Source: Lentimicrobiaceae bacterium
Lineage (GTDB): Bacteria; Bacteroidota; Bacteroidia; Bacteroidales; Lentimicrobiaceae
Length of the DNA: 64,000 bases
NCBI GenBank assembly: GCA_020636745.1
Contig: JACJXH010000002.1
Span: 639,083-703,082, forward strand
Reading direction: 5' to 3'
Positions 17,858 through 25,873 of the stretch are shown here, one piece after another; within the stretch, counting starts at the first letter, position 1, and every line of letters starts with the position of its first letter. Below the pieces are notes generated by a model. It worked only from the letters and a program-made list of their open reading frames with translations, was not told where the DNA came from and did not search any database. The position numbers and the translations under genes are program-made.

Positions 17858-18382
17858 TTAAAATATGTGAATCAATTTCCAGTGACTGGCTTCGGCTTCA
17901 TTTTCAACAGCAGCGTATGAGCCATCAGGGTTCATTTTGACATATGAGCCTGTTCGTTGATTTTGTAAAAGAACGCGTTCGCCCCGCACAACCATTCTCC
18001 AATGCATGGATGGCTTTTGTATAACAAAATTGCTGCGTGAAAAAAAGATGGCATTTTCATCGGCATTATCTTCCAAAACCCAGTCATATTCATCGCCACC
18101 GTTGCTCTCGGTCAGGTTATGAATGGTAAATGAGCGTTGTTGAGTTGGTAAGATATCAGAAAGGTCAAGCGTAAAATAATTCACCGGCATCTCCTTTGAA
18201 GCATCGTAAATAGCGGGAGTTTTTGCAAGTACATAATGTGTGGCTTCATCCACAACAATAAATTTTGTGTACTTTTTATTTAAGATGGCATCATCCTTTT
18301 TAGTCACAATGGAATAAAGCGAGCCATCCAGGCTTGTTCCCGCCATCAATAGCGGAAGCAGTAAGTTAAACAGGTTTCTCAT
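17858..18382 (-). CDS. Small exported protein, possible beta-trefoil/lectin-like fold
   Basis: This 174-residue protein has a signal peptide (LFNLLLPLLMAGTSLDG). The mature part contains repeated short beta segments, and the C-terminal segment (VLLQNQRTGSYVKMNPDG, then ASHWKLI) resembles one lobe of a ricin-type beta-trefoil. The fold suggestion is a visual impression only. It is the middle gene of three, preceded by a hairpin at 18398-18423. Confidence 0.75.
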   Translation of the reverse strand: MRNLFNLLLPLLMAGTSLDGSLYSIVTKKDDAILNKKYTKFIVVDEATHYVLAKTPAIYDASKEMPVNYFTLDLSDILPTQQRSFTIHNLTESNGGDEYDWVLEDNADENAIFFSRSNFVIQKPSMHWRMVVRGERVLLQNQRTGSYVKMNPDGSYAAVENEAEASHWKLIHIF

Positions 18383-18397
18383 ATCAGTATTATGTTA

Positions 18398-18423
18398 AAG
18401 GGCTTCCCCTAAGAGAAGCCCTT
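18398..18423 (-). terminator. Intercistronic hairpin, weak terminator or processing site
   Basis: A perfect 9-bp stem AAGGGCTTC (18398-18406) with GAAGCCCTT (18415-18423) and an 8-nt loop lies between the first and second genes of the operon. Only a short T run follows on the minus strand, so it may attenuate or stabilise the message rather than fully terminate it. Confidence 0.6.
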
Positions 18424-18435
18424 CTGCTATTCGGG

Positions 18436-20649
18436 TTAGTATTTAAAAGTTCTGGTTGCGGTATATGGGCCGACTTTCATTTCAATCCAGTTTCCTTGCT
18501 CATCATATTTGAATGAGCAGGGCCATTCAAGGCTTGAACCAAATTCAAAACTATCCTGGCTTACTTTATTTTTAGGCGCTCCACCCTGAGCATATGATTC
18601 GGTAAACCATTCTTTAAAGCTCATCTTTTGCGCGATATTAAGGCTTCCCTTCATGTCAAAGTTGTATTTAACTTTTGTCGGATTTCCTTTGTCGTCCTGG
18701 TCAAGAACAATGATTTCGCGCAGCAGTTTGGTCGCCTTTATTGACTGTTCCCTTGTGGAGAAACTTGCGCCGAAAGAGGTGGTAACATCGCCATCCCAAC
18801 TCCAGCTGGTAAATACACCATTTTCGTTGATGGTAGCTTTTGTGAGGAATTTTGATTTGGTATCCGTGCGTTTGGCTTCAATACCGTTTGAAGTGAGTAT
18901 GTCTTTAAAAATGGCATTTGCCTTAAAATAATTGTTGTTTCCAGCAAAATAAATATTTCCGTCAAGGTCAACTTTTAGCTGAACAATCTCATCAGACGTT
19001 TTACTGGAGAAGATACCTGCTTTTTTGGTAATGTTATTGGCGCTGCGCGAGGTTTCTTTCAATAACGGGTCATAAATTTCATTCAGTTTACCCGAAAAGT
19101 AAATGTTTGAAGCCATGCTTTTTTGCCACATTCCTGCATCAGTAACAATGTCAAGAAATTTTCCTGTTACCTCGTCATAGGTGGGTTTTAATTCCCTCGA
19201 AAAGAGTTTCTCTTTTGAACCATCATCTCCGCGGCTGATTTGATCGGTTTCAAGCTGCTTGATTCGGCGATCAGAATCAAATTTTACCTGAAAACTAATG
19301 GGCTCATCGCCTTCTTTGGTTAATGTTCCTTCCATTTTTTTGGGCAAACCGGCAAAGTCCTGCAATGGGAAAAACTGAAACGGATAGTCAATTTCATATA
19401 GCGAGCACAACAGGTCGTTGTGAGCATAAAAATCAACAAATTTGCCCAGGTCGCGGTTGATGGTTGTCATCAGTTTCTCATAGCGTTTGGCTCCGGCAGG
19501 GTAGTAGGTAACAAATGTTTCGATGTCTTTATAATTTCTGAACTTTTTCTGATCCTTCATGCCAATAACCAGTCCTTTTCTGTCTTCTTTGGGTAGTTTT
19601 CCCTGAAGCAGCAGATTCCATTTGGCCATTTCATCAATGGTTTCCTTGATTTCTTCGCCGTATTTTTTATAATAGGCCGAAGCTTTTTCCGGATTTTCGA
19701 GCCATGCATAGCAAACCGAAAGATTATGGTAGGCAACCCATCTTGATTTTTCGGTACAATTACCCAGATTGGATTCTATAATATCCACAAAGTTCTTGAC
19801 CTCTTCCTTCTCTTTTGCATTTAATAGCAATGCATTCTTGTTTTCAAAAACTGAAAGTACAGGTTCAATAAATTTCTTCGATTCTTTAATTTCTTTGATA
19901 ACACCCAGTTTGATAGGGGATGAGAAGGTGCCAAAGCCAAAGCGGCCAAAAATATCCTGACGAACCCTGTTGTAAGCTACGCTGATTCCAATTCTTTCTG
20001 ACTCGGTAAGTTCATCGCTCTCTTCTACTGTAACACTCATTAAACCTCCTGATGAAGGTGCTGGTGCTTTGTAATTCTTCGATTTCATTGTGCCTGAAAG
20101 TGTTCCCAGGTTTTCTTCTGCTAAAACATCACCTCTTGGCGTGGTAACTTTGTATCTGCAGTTGATGTAATAAGGAATGTCATAATACCCGTTCTTGTCA
20201 GGGCTCAGTGGCGACATTCCTGCGCTTGGACTGGGGTCTTCGTCATTGAGTACATATATCTCAACTATCATTGTTGATTTGATGTCGGAATTGGCAATAA
20301 TATACTGTGGTACAAAGTTCCAAACAGCAAAACGGCCTTTGTCATCCTTCAGCGCATCAATGGCTTTCGACATTTTTGCGGTATAGTCCATTGTTTTATT
20401 TACCATTCCGGCAGTTGCCTGTCCTAATGCCCCGAATTTGGAGCCCAAAGCCGAATTTTTTTCTTTCTGGGCTTCAAGTTTGGCTTCTTCAAGCACCTTA
20501 TCAGTCATAATATAGACATCTGCCTGTTCATATTTTACACCTTCAGCAGGAACCTGAAAGTAGGAAATCTGATCAGGACCTTTGATGGATTGAGCTCCCA
20601 AATGCCCAATCGCAAAAATAGCGGAAACCAACAAGAGGATTCTTTTCAT
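18436..20649 (-). CDS. Large exported protein of unknown function
   Basis: The 737-residue product starts with a signal peptide (MKRILLLVSAIFAIGHLGAQ). The N-terminal third is beta-rich (IKGPDQISYFQVPAEG, VEIYVLNDED). A central helical TPR-like part follows (YHNLSVCYAWLENPEKASAYYKKYG, about 305-330). The C-terminal part carries repeated beta-strand phrases (GKFLDIVTDAG, GNIYFAGNNNYFKA, GNWIEMKVGPY). I do not recognise the family. It is first in a three-gene operon of exported proteins next to two exported proteases (CHAT at 13.8 kb, trypsin-like at 21 kb), so a common extracytoplasmic process is possible. Confidence 0.83.
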   Translation of the reverse strand: MKRILLLVSAIFAIGHLGAQSIKGPDQISYFQVPAEGVKYEQADVYIMTDKVLEEAKLEAQKEKNSALGSKFGALGQATAGMVNKTMDYTAKMSKAIDALKDDKGRFAVWNFVPQYIIANSDIKSTMIVEIYVLNDEDPSPSAGMSPLSPDKNGYYDIPYYINCRYKVTTPRGDVLAEENLGTLSGTMKSKNYKAPAPSSGGLMSVTVEESDELTESERIGISVAYNRVRQDIFGRFGFGTFSSPIKLGVIKEIKESKKFIEPVLSVFENKNALLLNAKEKEEVKNFVDIIESNLGNCTEKSRWVAYHNLSVCYAWLENPEKASAYYKKYGEEIKETIDEMAKWNLLLQGKLPKEDRKGLVIGMKDQKKFRNYKDIETFVTYYPAGAKRYEKLMTTINRDLGKFVDFYAHNDLLCSLYEIDYPFQFFPLQDFAGLPKKMEGTLTKEGDEPISFQVKFDSDRRIKQLETDQISRGDDGSKEKLFSRELKPTYDEVTGKFLDIVTDAGMWQKSMASNIYFSGKLNEIYDPLLKETSRSANNITKKAGIFSSKTSDEIVQLKVDLDGNIYFAGNNNYFKANAIFKDILTSNGIEAKRTDTKSKFLTKATINENGVFTSWSWDGDVTTSFGASFSTREQSIKATKLLREIIVLDQDDKGNPTKVKYNFDMKGSLNIAQKMSFKEWFTESYAQGGAPKNKVSQDSFEFGSSLEWPCSFKYDEQGNWIEMKVGPYTATRTFKY

Positions 20650-21006
20650 TGAGTTTTGTTTTAAAATGTGTTTAAATAGCTGATAATTAGTTTGATATGT
20701 TCAGGGCGGTTTTTCGTTTTGCCCAGCCATGGTTCTACCAATAGTTGGTTGCTGGCCAGGCCGTTTTTTGAAAAAAATATGGCAGTTTTTTCTGCTATTT
20801 TATTCTGCACTGGTATTCGGGCAGGTAGATTTATTGTCAGGTTGTAATTTTGAGATGAGGGTTATTTGAAGCAGGCTCATGCTTTGCCTTTGATTTGTTT
20901 ATTCTTTTCGTGAAAAATAACGATTTGATTTTATGCGTCGGAATTGCTTATATTTAGTTTCTTTTTGCCTGGAGGCATTCCGTTTTAATCCGACAAAATC
21001 AATGAC
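20650..21006. other. Divergent intergenic region, no gene seen
   Basis: This 357-bp AT-rich spacer lies between the secreted-protein operon and the serine protease gene and should hold both promoters. I found no exact TAnnTTTG element for either direction and no notable palindrome. Confidence 0.4.
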
Positions 21007-22032
21007 ATGAATAGGTTAGGGCCAATACTTATATTTCTGATGTTAATGAATGTTTCCTGCAGTGTATATCATCAGGGGACTGCTGATGTATCGCAGTGCG
21101 GGTTTTCAGGTATTTTTGAAAATCGTGAAATGCAGCAACAGTACAAGGAGCTTACAAATTCGGTTCTGAAACTTTCGGTTTTTGTAAGTTATCAGTCACA
21201 GGTGTTTGAACCTGATAGTTTGGTTACCCTTGCATCCTATAAGTCAGGCAGAGCACTTGGGGCAACACGGGCCAGATTTGTTCAAAATGAATCGTTTAGC
21301 GGAAGTGCTACAGCAATTGATAAATCAGATAATAAAATACTGCTGCTTACCTGTGCACATCTTGTTCATTTTCCCGATACTATTTATACCTATGATGAAA
21401 GGCTGAGTGCTGATGGCAAAAGATACTTGCTCGGGTTGTCGGTAAAAACAGGGTTTGTGATGAAAATAAACAATGTCGGTGGAAATTTGCGGCCGGCTAT
21501 TGTTGCTATTGATGCGGGCAACGACCTGGCTTTGCTTGAAATAGTTTCACAAAGCAGGATGGAACTTCCCGTTTCAACAACACTCAAATTGGTTTCAGCT
21601 AAAGATTTAAACTGGGGGGATAGAATCTGGCTTACCGGCTTTCCATCCGGACGATTTATGATGACCACAGGTTTAATCAGCAACCCTGATAATAAAGAAG
21701 GTATTTTGTTTACTGATGCACCTTTTAGTGAAGGCTACAGCGGAGCTCCGGCTTTGGTCTATCACCGCCAGGCTTCCTGTTTTCTGCTGGCAGGTGTTGG
21801 GCGCTCTGTTGCTGCACGTTCAGATTACGTGTTGAAGCCCGAAAAGAAAATGCATGAAACAGTTTATAATACAGCTCTTCCTTATACTGGCCAGGTTTAT
21901 GTTGAAGTTGAAAAACAGCCTGCAGCTGGCGTTACTTTTATTGTTGGACCTGATTTGATTCAATCTTTTATGATGGAAAATGCACAAAAACTGGCTTTGT
22001 CAGGTTGGGATTCAGCCATTTTAAAACGCTAA
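21007..22032 (+). CDS. Trypsin-like serine protease lipoprotein
   Basis: The 341-residue protein has a lipoprotein signal with the lipobox cysteine at residue 18 (LMNVSC). A trypsin/HtrA-type S1 peptidase fold follows, with an intact triad: His118 in LTCAHLV, Asp173 in NDLALLEI and Ser245 in EGYSGAP. No PDZ domain is present. A C-terminal extension of about 80 residues follows the protease core. It should act in the periplasm or at the outer membrane. It lies divergently from the secreted-protein operon, which makes those products candidate substrates or partners. Convergent with the alkyltransferase-like gene (17 bp between stops). Confidence 0.88.
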   Translation: MNRLGPILIFLMLMNVSCSVYHQGTADVSQCGFSGIFENREMQQQYKELTNSVLKLSVFVSYQSQVFEPDSLVTLASYKSGRALGATRARFVQNESFSGSATAIDKSDNKILLLTCAHLVHFPDTIYTYDERLSADGKRYLLGLSVKTGFVMKINNVGGNLRPAIVAIDAGNDLALLEIVSQSRMELPVSTTLKLVSAKDLNWGDRIWLTGFPSGRFMMTTGLISNPDNKEGILFTDAPFSEGYSGAPALVYHRQASCFLLAGVGRSVAARSDYVLKPEKKMHETVYNTALPYTGQVYVEVEKQPAAGVTFIVGPDLIQSFMMENAQKLALSGWDSAILKR

Positions 22033-22049
22033 GGTGTTGCCGGTTAACT

Positions 22050-22403
22050 TTATAGGGAAAGTTCAATAGCAGGATCCCAGAAAAGTTCCCTGAAATTGGT
22101 AATCCTGTCATCTTCAATCAAAGCTCCTTCGCTTTCGAGCAGTTGCTGCATGAGCTCATAGCCTTCAAAATGATGTTTTCCGGTGAGTATACCATTCCGG
22201 TTAACCACCCGGTGTGCCGGAACAGGTTGCGACGAGTTGTGTGATGCATTCATAGCCCATCCGACCATACGCGCCGAGCCCCTGCTGCCCAGGTAAGCGG
22301 CAATAGCCCCATAGGTGGTTACCCTGCCCAATGGAATAAGTTTTACAACCTCATATACTTTTTCGAAAAATGAAAGGCTTTCGCGGCTGTAATATTGTTG
22401 CAT
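22050..22403 (-). CDS. Alkyltransferase-like (ATL) DNA-binding protein, MGMT family
   Basis: This 117-residue protein consists of the DNA-binding domain of O6-alkylguanine-DNA alkyltransferases (IPLGRVTTYGAIAAYLG, ARMVGWAMN, VVNRNG). The active-site motif PCHRV is replaced by PAHRV, with Ala63 where the methyl-accepting cysteine should be. Such ATL proteins bind O6-alkylguanine and hand the lesion to nucleotide excision repair instead of repairing it directly. Length fits ATLs. It follows trmB by 3 bp and is probably co-transcribed. Confidence 0.9.
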   Translation of the reverse strand: MQQYYSRESLSFFEKVYEVVKLIPLGRVTTYGAIAAYLGSRGSARMVGWAMNASHNSSQPVPAHRVVNRNGILTGKHHFEGYELMQQLLESEGALIEDDRITNFRELFWDPAIELSL

Positions 22404-22406
22404 GAT

Positions 22407-23063
22407 TTATTTGAGTATAAATCGCAGATAATTAATGGGAATTCCCTGTCCAAGAAATATCTTTTCGTAATGCGTCTGCGTAAGCATCACATCTTCCTGC
22501 AAATTGCTGTTGTATAAATCGAAAGTGTGCATCAACAACTGATGACCTTCTTCTTGAATTGTTTGAAGCGTAAAATCAAAAAAAGCCCGGTTGTCGGTTT
22601 TAAGGTGAATGATGCTGCCGGGTTTAAGCAAAGTTTTGTACCGGTTCAGAAACATAGGAGAAGTCAGACGTTTGCGGGCTTTTGCGGGTTGAGGATCAGG
22701 AAAGGTAATCCAGATTCCGCTGATTTCTTCAGGTGCAAATGCATCCAGAATCATGTCGATGCGGGTGCGTAAAAAAGCCACGTTGGTGCTTTGTCTTTCG
22801 GCTGTGGTTTTTGCCCCTCGCCATAAGCGCGCTCCTTTGATATCAATTCCTATATAGTTGTTTTCGGGATAGCGGGCAGCCAGGGCAACCGTATATTCTC
22901 CTTTGCCACAACCCAGCTCAAGGGTTATCGGGTGGTCATTGCCGAAATATTCATGCCAGCAGCCTTTCATGTTGAAGCCGGCTTTTAGTTCGTCGAATGT
23001 GGGCTGAAACAAGTGCGGGAAAGTCGCATTTTCAGCGAATCGTTCAATTTTTCTTTTTGCCAA
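22407..23063 (-). CDS. trmB: tRNA (guanine-N7-)-methyltransferase
   Basis: The 218-residue product is a class I SAM-dependent methyltransferase of the TrmB family. It makes m7G46 in the variable loop of tRNA. Visible motifs are the SAM-binding LELGCGKGEYT, the acidic IGIDIKG, the TrmB-specific IWITFPDPQP and a C-terminal TXYE-type segment (TQTHYEK). Length is normal. A terminator at 23157-23182 separates it from the upstream HU/SPOR gene. Confidence 0.95.
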   Translation of the reverse strand: MAKRKIERFAENATFPHLFQPTFDELKAGFNMKGCWHEYFGNDHPITLELGCGKGEYTVALAARYPENNYIGIDIKGARLWRGAKTTAERQSTNVAFLRTRIDMILDAFAPEEISGIWITFPDPQPAKARKRLTSPMFLNRYKTLLKPGSIIHLKTDNRAFFDFTLQTIQEEGHQLLMHTFDLYNSNLQEDVMLTQTHYEKIFLGQGIPINYLRFILK

Positions 23064-23128
23064 TGGGGTAAAGTATAGTATTGCAGTTTTGCAGTTGAAA
23101 TAAATGGTGATTTCTGAAAATCAGGGTG

Positions 23129-23136
23129 CAAAAATA
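23129..23136 (-). promoter_or_regulatory. Candidate -7 element of trmB (TATTTTTG)
   Basis: On the minus strand it reads TATTTTTG and matches TAnnTTTG. It lies 65 bp upstream of the trmB ATG and just after the upstream terminator. Confidence 0.35.
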
Positions 23137-23149
23137 AACTAAATGGTGT

Positions 23150-23182
23150 AAAAATAATGCCGGAGTTATAAAAATCCGGCAT
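23150..23182 (-). terminator. Rho-independent terminator downstream of the HU/SPOR gene
   Basis: An 8-bp stem ATGCCGGA (23157-23164) with TCCGGCAT (23175-23182) is followed on the minus strand by ATTATTTTTA. It lies 26 bp after the stop at 23209. Confidence 0.7.
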
Positions 23183-23208
23183 GATATGTTTTATGTAAAA
23201 TCAAGATC

Positions 23209-24198
23209 TTATCTCATGGTGAGTAACCATGCTCCGGGGAACTCGCCAAGTCTGAATTCTTCCACTTTTTGCATAGCCAGTTCTTTATCACTGTACCCCT
23301 GAATGCTTACCCTGTATAGCCCATTGCTGTTTTGACCGGCAATGCTGGCATCATAGCCCTGTGATTTCAATTCATTCACCAGCGTTTCGGCATTTTCCTG
23401 AATGCCAAATGCCCCGGTTATAATAAAAAACACATTTTTAGCCGCAGGTTGAATTTCGGATGCTTTTTCAGTTTCGGTAAAAGCCGGAACAATAGAGGCT
23501 GTGGCTACCCGGTTTTTATTCATTTGATAAACAGAAGCAGATTCCGTTGCTGAATTTCTGGAGCTGCGTACTTCAAGCGCTTTTTCCTTTGTAGGGAATA
23601 ATGAAGCATAATTGTCATATAGCCCGTTGATTTTTTCGGGATGAAGAGCGCTCCAGATAGAAATGCTTGCAAGTGGCAGGATTACTGCAGCCCATTTGAG
23701 TGCCGACGGAAGTCGTCTTAATGAATGAACCGGTTGTGGTGGCATAAGCCTGCGGCTGATTTTTTCCTGAAGGCCGGCACGCTTTATGGATGGTGATGTA
23801 AATGTGGAAAGGCCGAATGCATCTGCATGATAATTCATGTCTGCATCAGGTTCAAACTGGATGTTTTTTTCGCGGTCTATTGATAATGTGCCAATTTGCT
23901 TAAGCATCAGGTACCTGCCACTGTTTATTCCTGCTTTGATTTCTGATACATCTCCATGAATGATTTCAATGGCTTCCTGAAAACTTATTCCTAATTCAGT
24001 CTTGATGGAAGTGGCAAGCAATCCGTCGTTGTTTCGCAGGCTGGCGTTAAATGCCAGTGTTCGTGAAGGTGGTGAAAAAGTATGATGTACCGGATGTATT
24101 GATGCCGGAGAATAGTTGGCTATAAATCCTCCTAAACCGGGTACGATCACGCAGTCGTGTTCAAATAACAGCTTGCTGATGTGTTTTTCGGTAATCAT
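23209..24198 (-). CDS. HU-CCDC81 and SPOR domain membrane protein
   Basis: The 329-residue protein starts with the bacterial HU-CCDC81 domain pair (ISKLLFEHDCVIVPGLGGFI about 7-26, and ALF/MLKQIGTLSIDRE about 98-110). One transmembrane helix follows at about 166-184, and a C-terminal SPOR domain at about 252-329 (VFFIITGAFGIQENAE, LYRVSIQGYSDKEL). SPOR domains bind denuded peptidoglycan glycan strands at division sites. This architecture is characteristic of Bacteroidota and is usually linked to cell division or envelope work. It is a single-gene unit with a terminator after it. Confidence 0.9.
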   Translation of the reverse strand: MITEKHISKLLFEHDCVIVPGLGGFIANYSPASIHPVHHTFSPPSRTLAFNASLRNNDGLLATSIKTELGISFQEAIEIIHGDVSEIKAGINSGRYLMLKQIGTLSIDREKNIQFEPDADMNYHADAFGLSTFTSPSIKRAGLQEKISRRLMPPQPVHSLRRLPSALKWAAVILPLASISIWSALHPEKINGLYDNYASLFPTKEKALEVRSSRNSATESASVYQMNKNRVATASIVPAFTETEKASEIQPAAKNVFFIITGAFGIQENAETLVNELKSQGYDASIAGQNSNGLYRVSIQGYSDKELAMQKVEEFRLGEFPGAWLLTMR

Positions 24199-24323
24199 AG
24201 CGTTTGTTTTTTCACTTTAAAAATTGATATGCCTGCTGGTCATCAATACTTTGTAATAAAAGCGTTGCTTTTGCAGATATTGATATTTTGAACTGGCTAA
24301 GATAAAGCGAAAGGGCTTAATTT

Positions 24324-25091
24324 TCAACTATTGTTGGTAAGTTTTGATAAATCTTCGGGGGTGTCTATTCCGAAGGTCTCAAACTCAGTAGTTTCGGTGT
24401 AAATTGCATATCCGTTCCATAACCAGCGAAGTTGCTCCAGCGATTCTGCCAGTTCGCCTGGCGCTGGTTCAAGCTTTACCAGTTGTTCGAGTATTTGTGT
24501 TTGGTAAGCATAAATGCCTATATGTTTATAAAACGAATGCTTGTTGATCCAGGTTTTTTCCTGTTGACCTCTGATATATGGAATAGGAGAGCGGCTAAAC
24601 AGCATGGCTTTGCCGTTCTTGTCTGTTACTACTTTTACAACATTAGGATTAAATAGTTCCTCTTCAGTTTCAATTTTCTTAATCAGGGTGGCAATTTGCG
24701 TGTGAGAATGGCTGAACAAACCGATGACTTTCTCAATCTGAGCCGGTTGTATAAAAGGTTCGTCGCCCTGAATGTTTACAGCAATATCAAATTTTTCTCC
24801 AACTCCCGCTAATTTGTGGATGGCTTCGCCAATCCGGTCGGTACCGCTTTGATGATTGGGCGAGGTCATGATTACCCGGCCTCCAAAATTTTTTACATGC
24901 TCAAAAATGCGTTGATCATCTGTGGCAACAACTGCTGCATTTATCAGGCTGCAAGCTGAAACCTGCTTGTAAACGCGTTCAATCATACTCACTCCGCTAA
25001 TCATGGCCAAAGGTTTGCCCGGGAAGCGGGTAGAGGCGTAACGGGCAGGTATAATGCCCGCCACCCTCAACGGAGATTTAGAAAAGTCCAT
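24324..25091 (-). CDS. kdsB: 3-deoxy-manno-octulosonate cytidylyltransferase
   Basis: The product activates Kdo with CTP to give CMP-Kdo for lipopolysaccharide inner core synthesis in the cytosol. Family signatures are visible: IIPARYASTRFPGKPLA, VATDDQRI, MTSPNHQSGTDRI, NIQGDEPFI and FSRSPIPYIR. I preferred the ATG at 25091 (MDFSKSPLR) over 25115 because it reduces overlap with the upstream kinase gene to 14 bp. The resulting 255 residues fit the family. It is co-transcribed with the deoxynucleoside kinase gene. Confidence 0.95.
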   Translation of the reverse strand: MDFSKSPLRVAGIIPARYASTRFPGKPLAMISGVSMIERVYKQVSACSLINAAVVATDDQRIFEHVKNFGGRVIMTSPNHQSGTDRIGEAIHKLAGVGEKFDIAVNIQGDEPFIQPAQIEKVIGLFSHSHTQIATLIKKIETEEELFNPNVVKVVTDKNGKAMLFSRSPIPYIRGQQEKTWINKHSFYKHIGIYAYQTQILEQLVKLEPAPGELAESLEQLRWLWNGYAIYTETTEFETFGIDTPEDLSKLTNNS

Positions 25092-25692
25092 TGATTTCAG
25101 CGTTGATTTTTTCAATTACACCCGCAAGATCCTCTGGCTTTTCAGAGAAATTAATGTTGTCAACTTCTACAATCAGCAGTTTGCCCAGTGTATATTTATT
25201 GATCCATGTTTCGTATCTTTCATTCAGGCTTTTCAGATAATCAATGCGGATAGAATTTTCATAATCTCTGCCTCGTTTTTGAATCTGACTCACCAGCGTA
25301 GGTACACTTGCTCTCAGGTAGATGAGCAAATCAGGCGGTTTTACAAATGTGCTCATTAACTCAAACAGCGAAGTGTAATTGTCAAAGTCCCTGCTGGTCA
25401 TCAGGTTCATTGTATGCAGGTTAGGTGCAAAAATGTAGGCATCTTCATAAATGGTTCTGTCCTGTATCACTGTTTTTCCACTGCTGCGGATTTCAATTAT
25501 CTGACGAAAACGGCTATTCAGGAAATACACCTGAAGATTGAATGACCATCGTTGCATATCTTCATAAAAACTCGGCAAGTATGGGTTTGTTTCTACATCT
25601 TCATAATGGGGTTGCCATCCGAAATGCTTGGCCAGTAGTCCGGTAAGGGTGGTTTTTCCTGAACCTATATTTCCTGCTATTGCTATATGCAT
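25078..25692 (-). CDS. Deoxynucleoside kinase (dGK/dAK type)
   Basis: This 204-residue cytosolic kinase phosphorylates deoxynucleosides for nucleotide salvage. Motifs include the P-loop GNIGSGKTT (7-15), the substrate-binding YEDVETNPYLPSFYED segment, the QDRTIYEDAYIFA stretch with the DR dyad of the dNK family, and a LID region (QIQKRGRDYEN). Substrate preference among deoxyadenosine, deoxyguanosine and others cannot be read from the sequence. It is first in a pair with kdsB. Confidence 0.92.
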   Translation of the reverse strand: MHIAIAGNIGSGKTTLTGLLAKHFGWQPHYEDVETNPYLPSFYEDMQRWSFNLQVYFLNSRFRQIIEIRSSGKTVIQDRTIYEDAYIFAPNLHTMNLMTSRDFDNYTSLFELMSTFVKPPDLLIYLRASVPTLVSQIQKRGRDYENSIRIDYLKSLNERYETWINKYTLGKLLIVEVDNINFSEKPEDLAGVIEKINAEINGLF

Positions 25693-25744
25693 GACTTGTT
25701 TCTCTGGATTGGTGAATGAATTTGTGCTGCGTTTGTTAGCCCGT

Positions 25745-25752
25745 CAAATGTA
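25745..25752 (-). promoter_or_regulatory. Candidate -7 element for dNK-kdsB (TACATTTG)
   Basis: The minus strand reads TACATTTG, matching TAnnTTTG, 52 bp upstream of the kinase ATG. There is no clear -33 TTG. Confidence 0.35.
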
Positions 25753-25873
25753 AGAAGTAATGGAATAACTCTGAAATTTTTTACGTTGAAATGGATGTGT
25801 ATTCTGCCAAAAGCTTTCGTTTTGTGCATGACCATTTCAATGAAAGAATGCAAAACCATACACTTGCCCATGA

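Noticed and set aside
25092..25115. Earlier start for kdsB
   Set aside because: It would extend the overlap with the kinase gene and adds residues that family members lack; the ATG at 25091 fits better.
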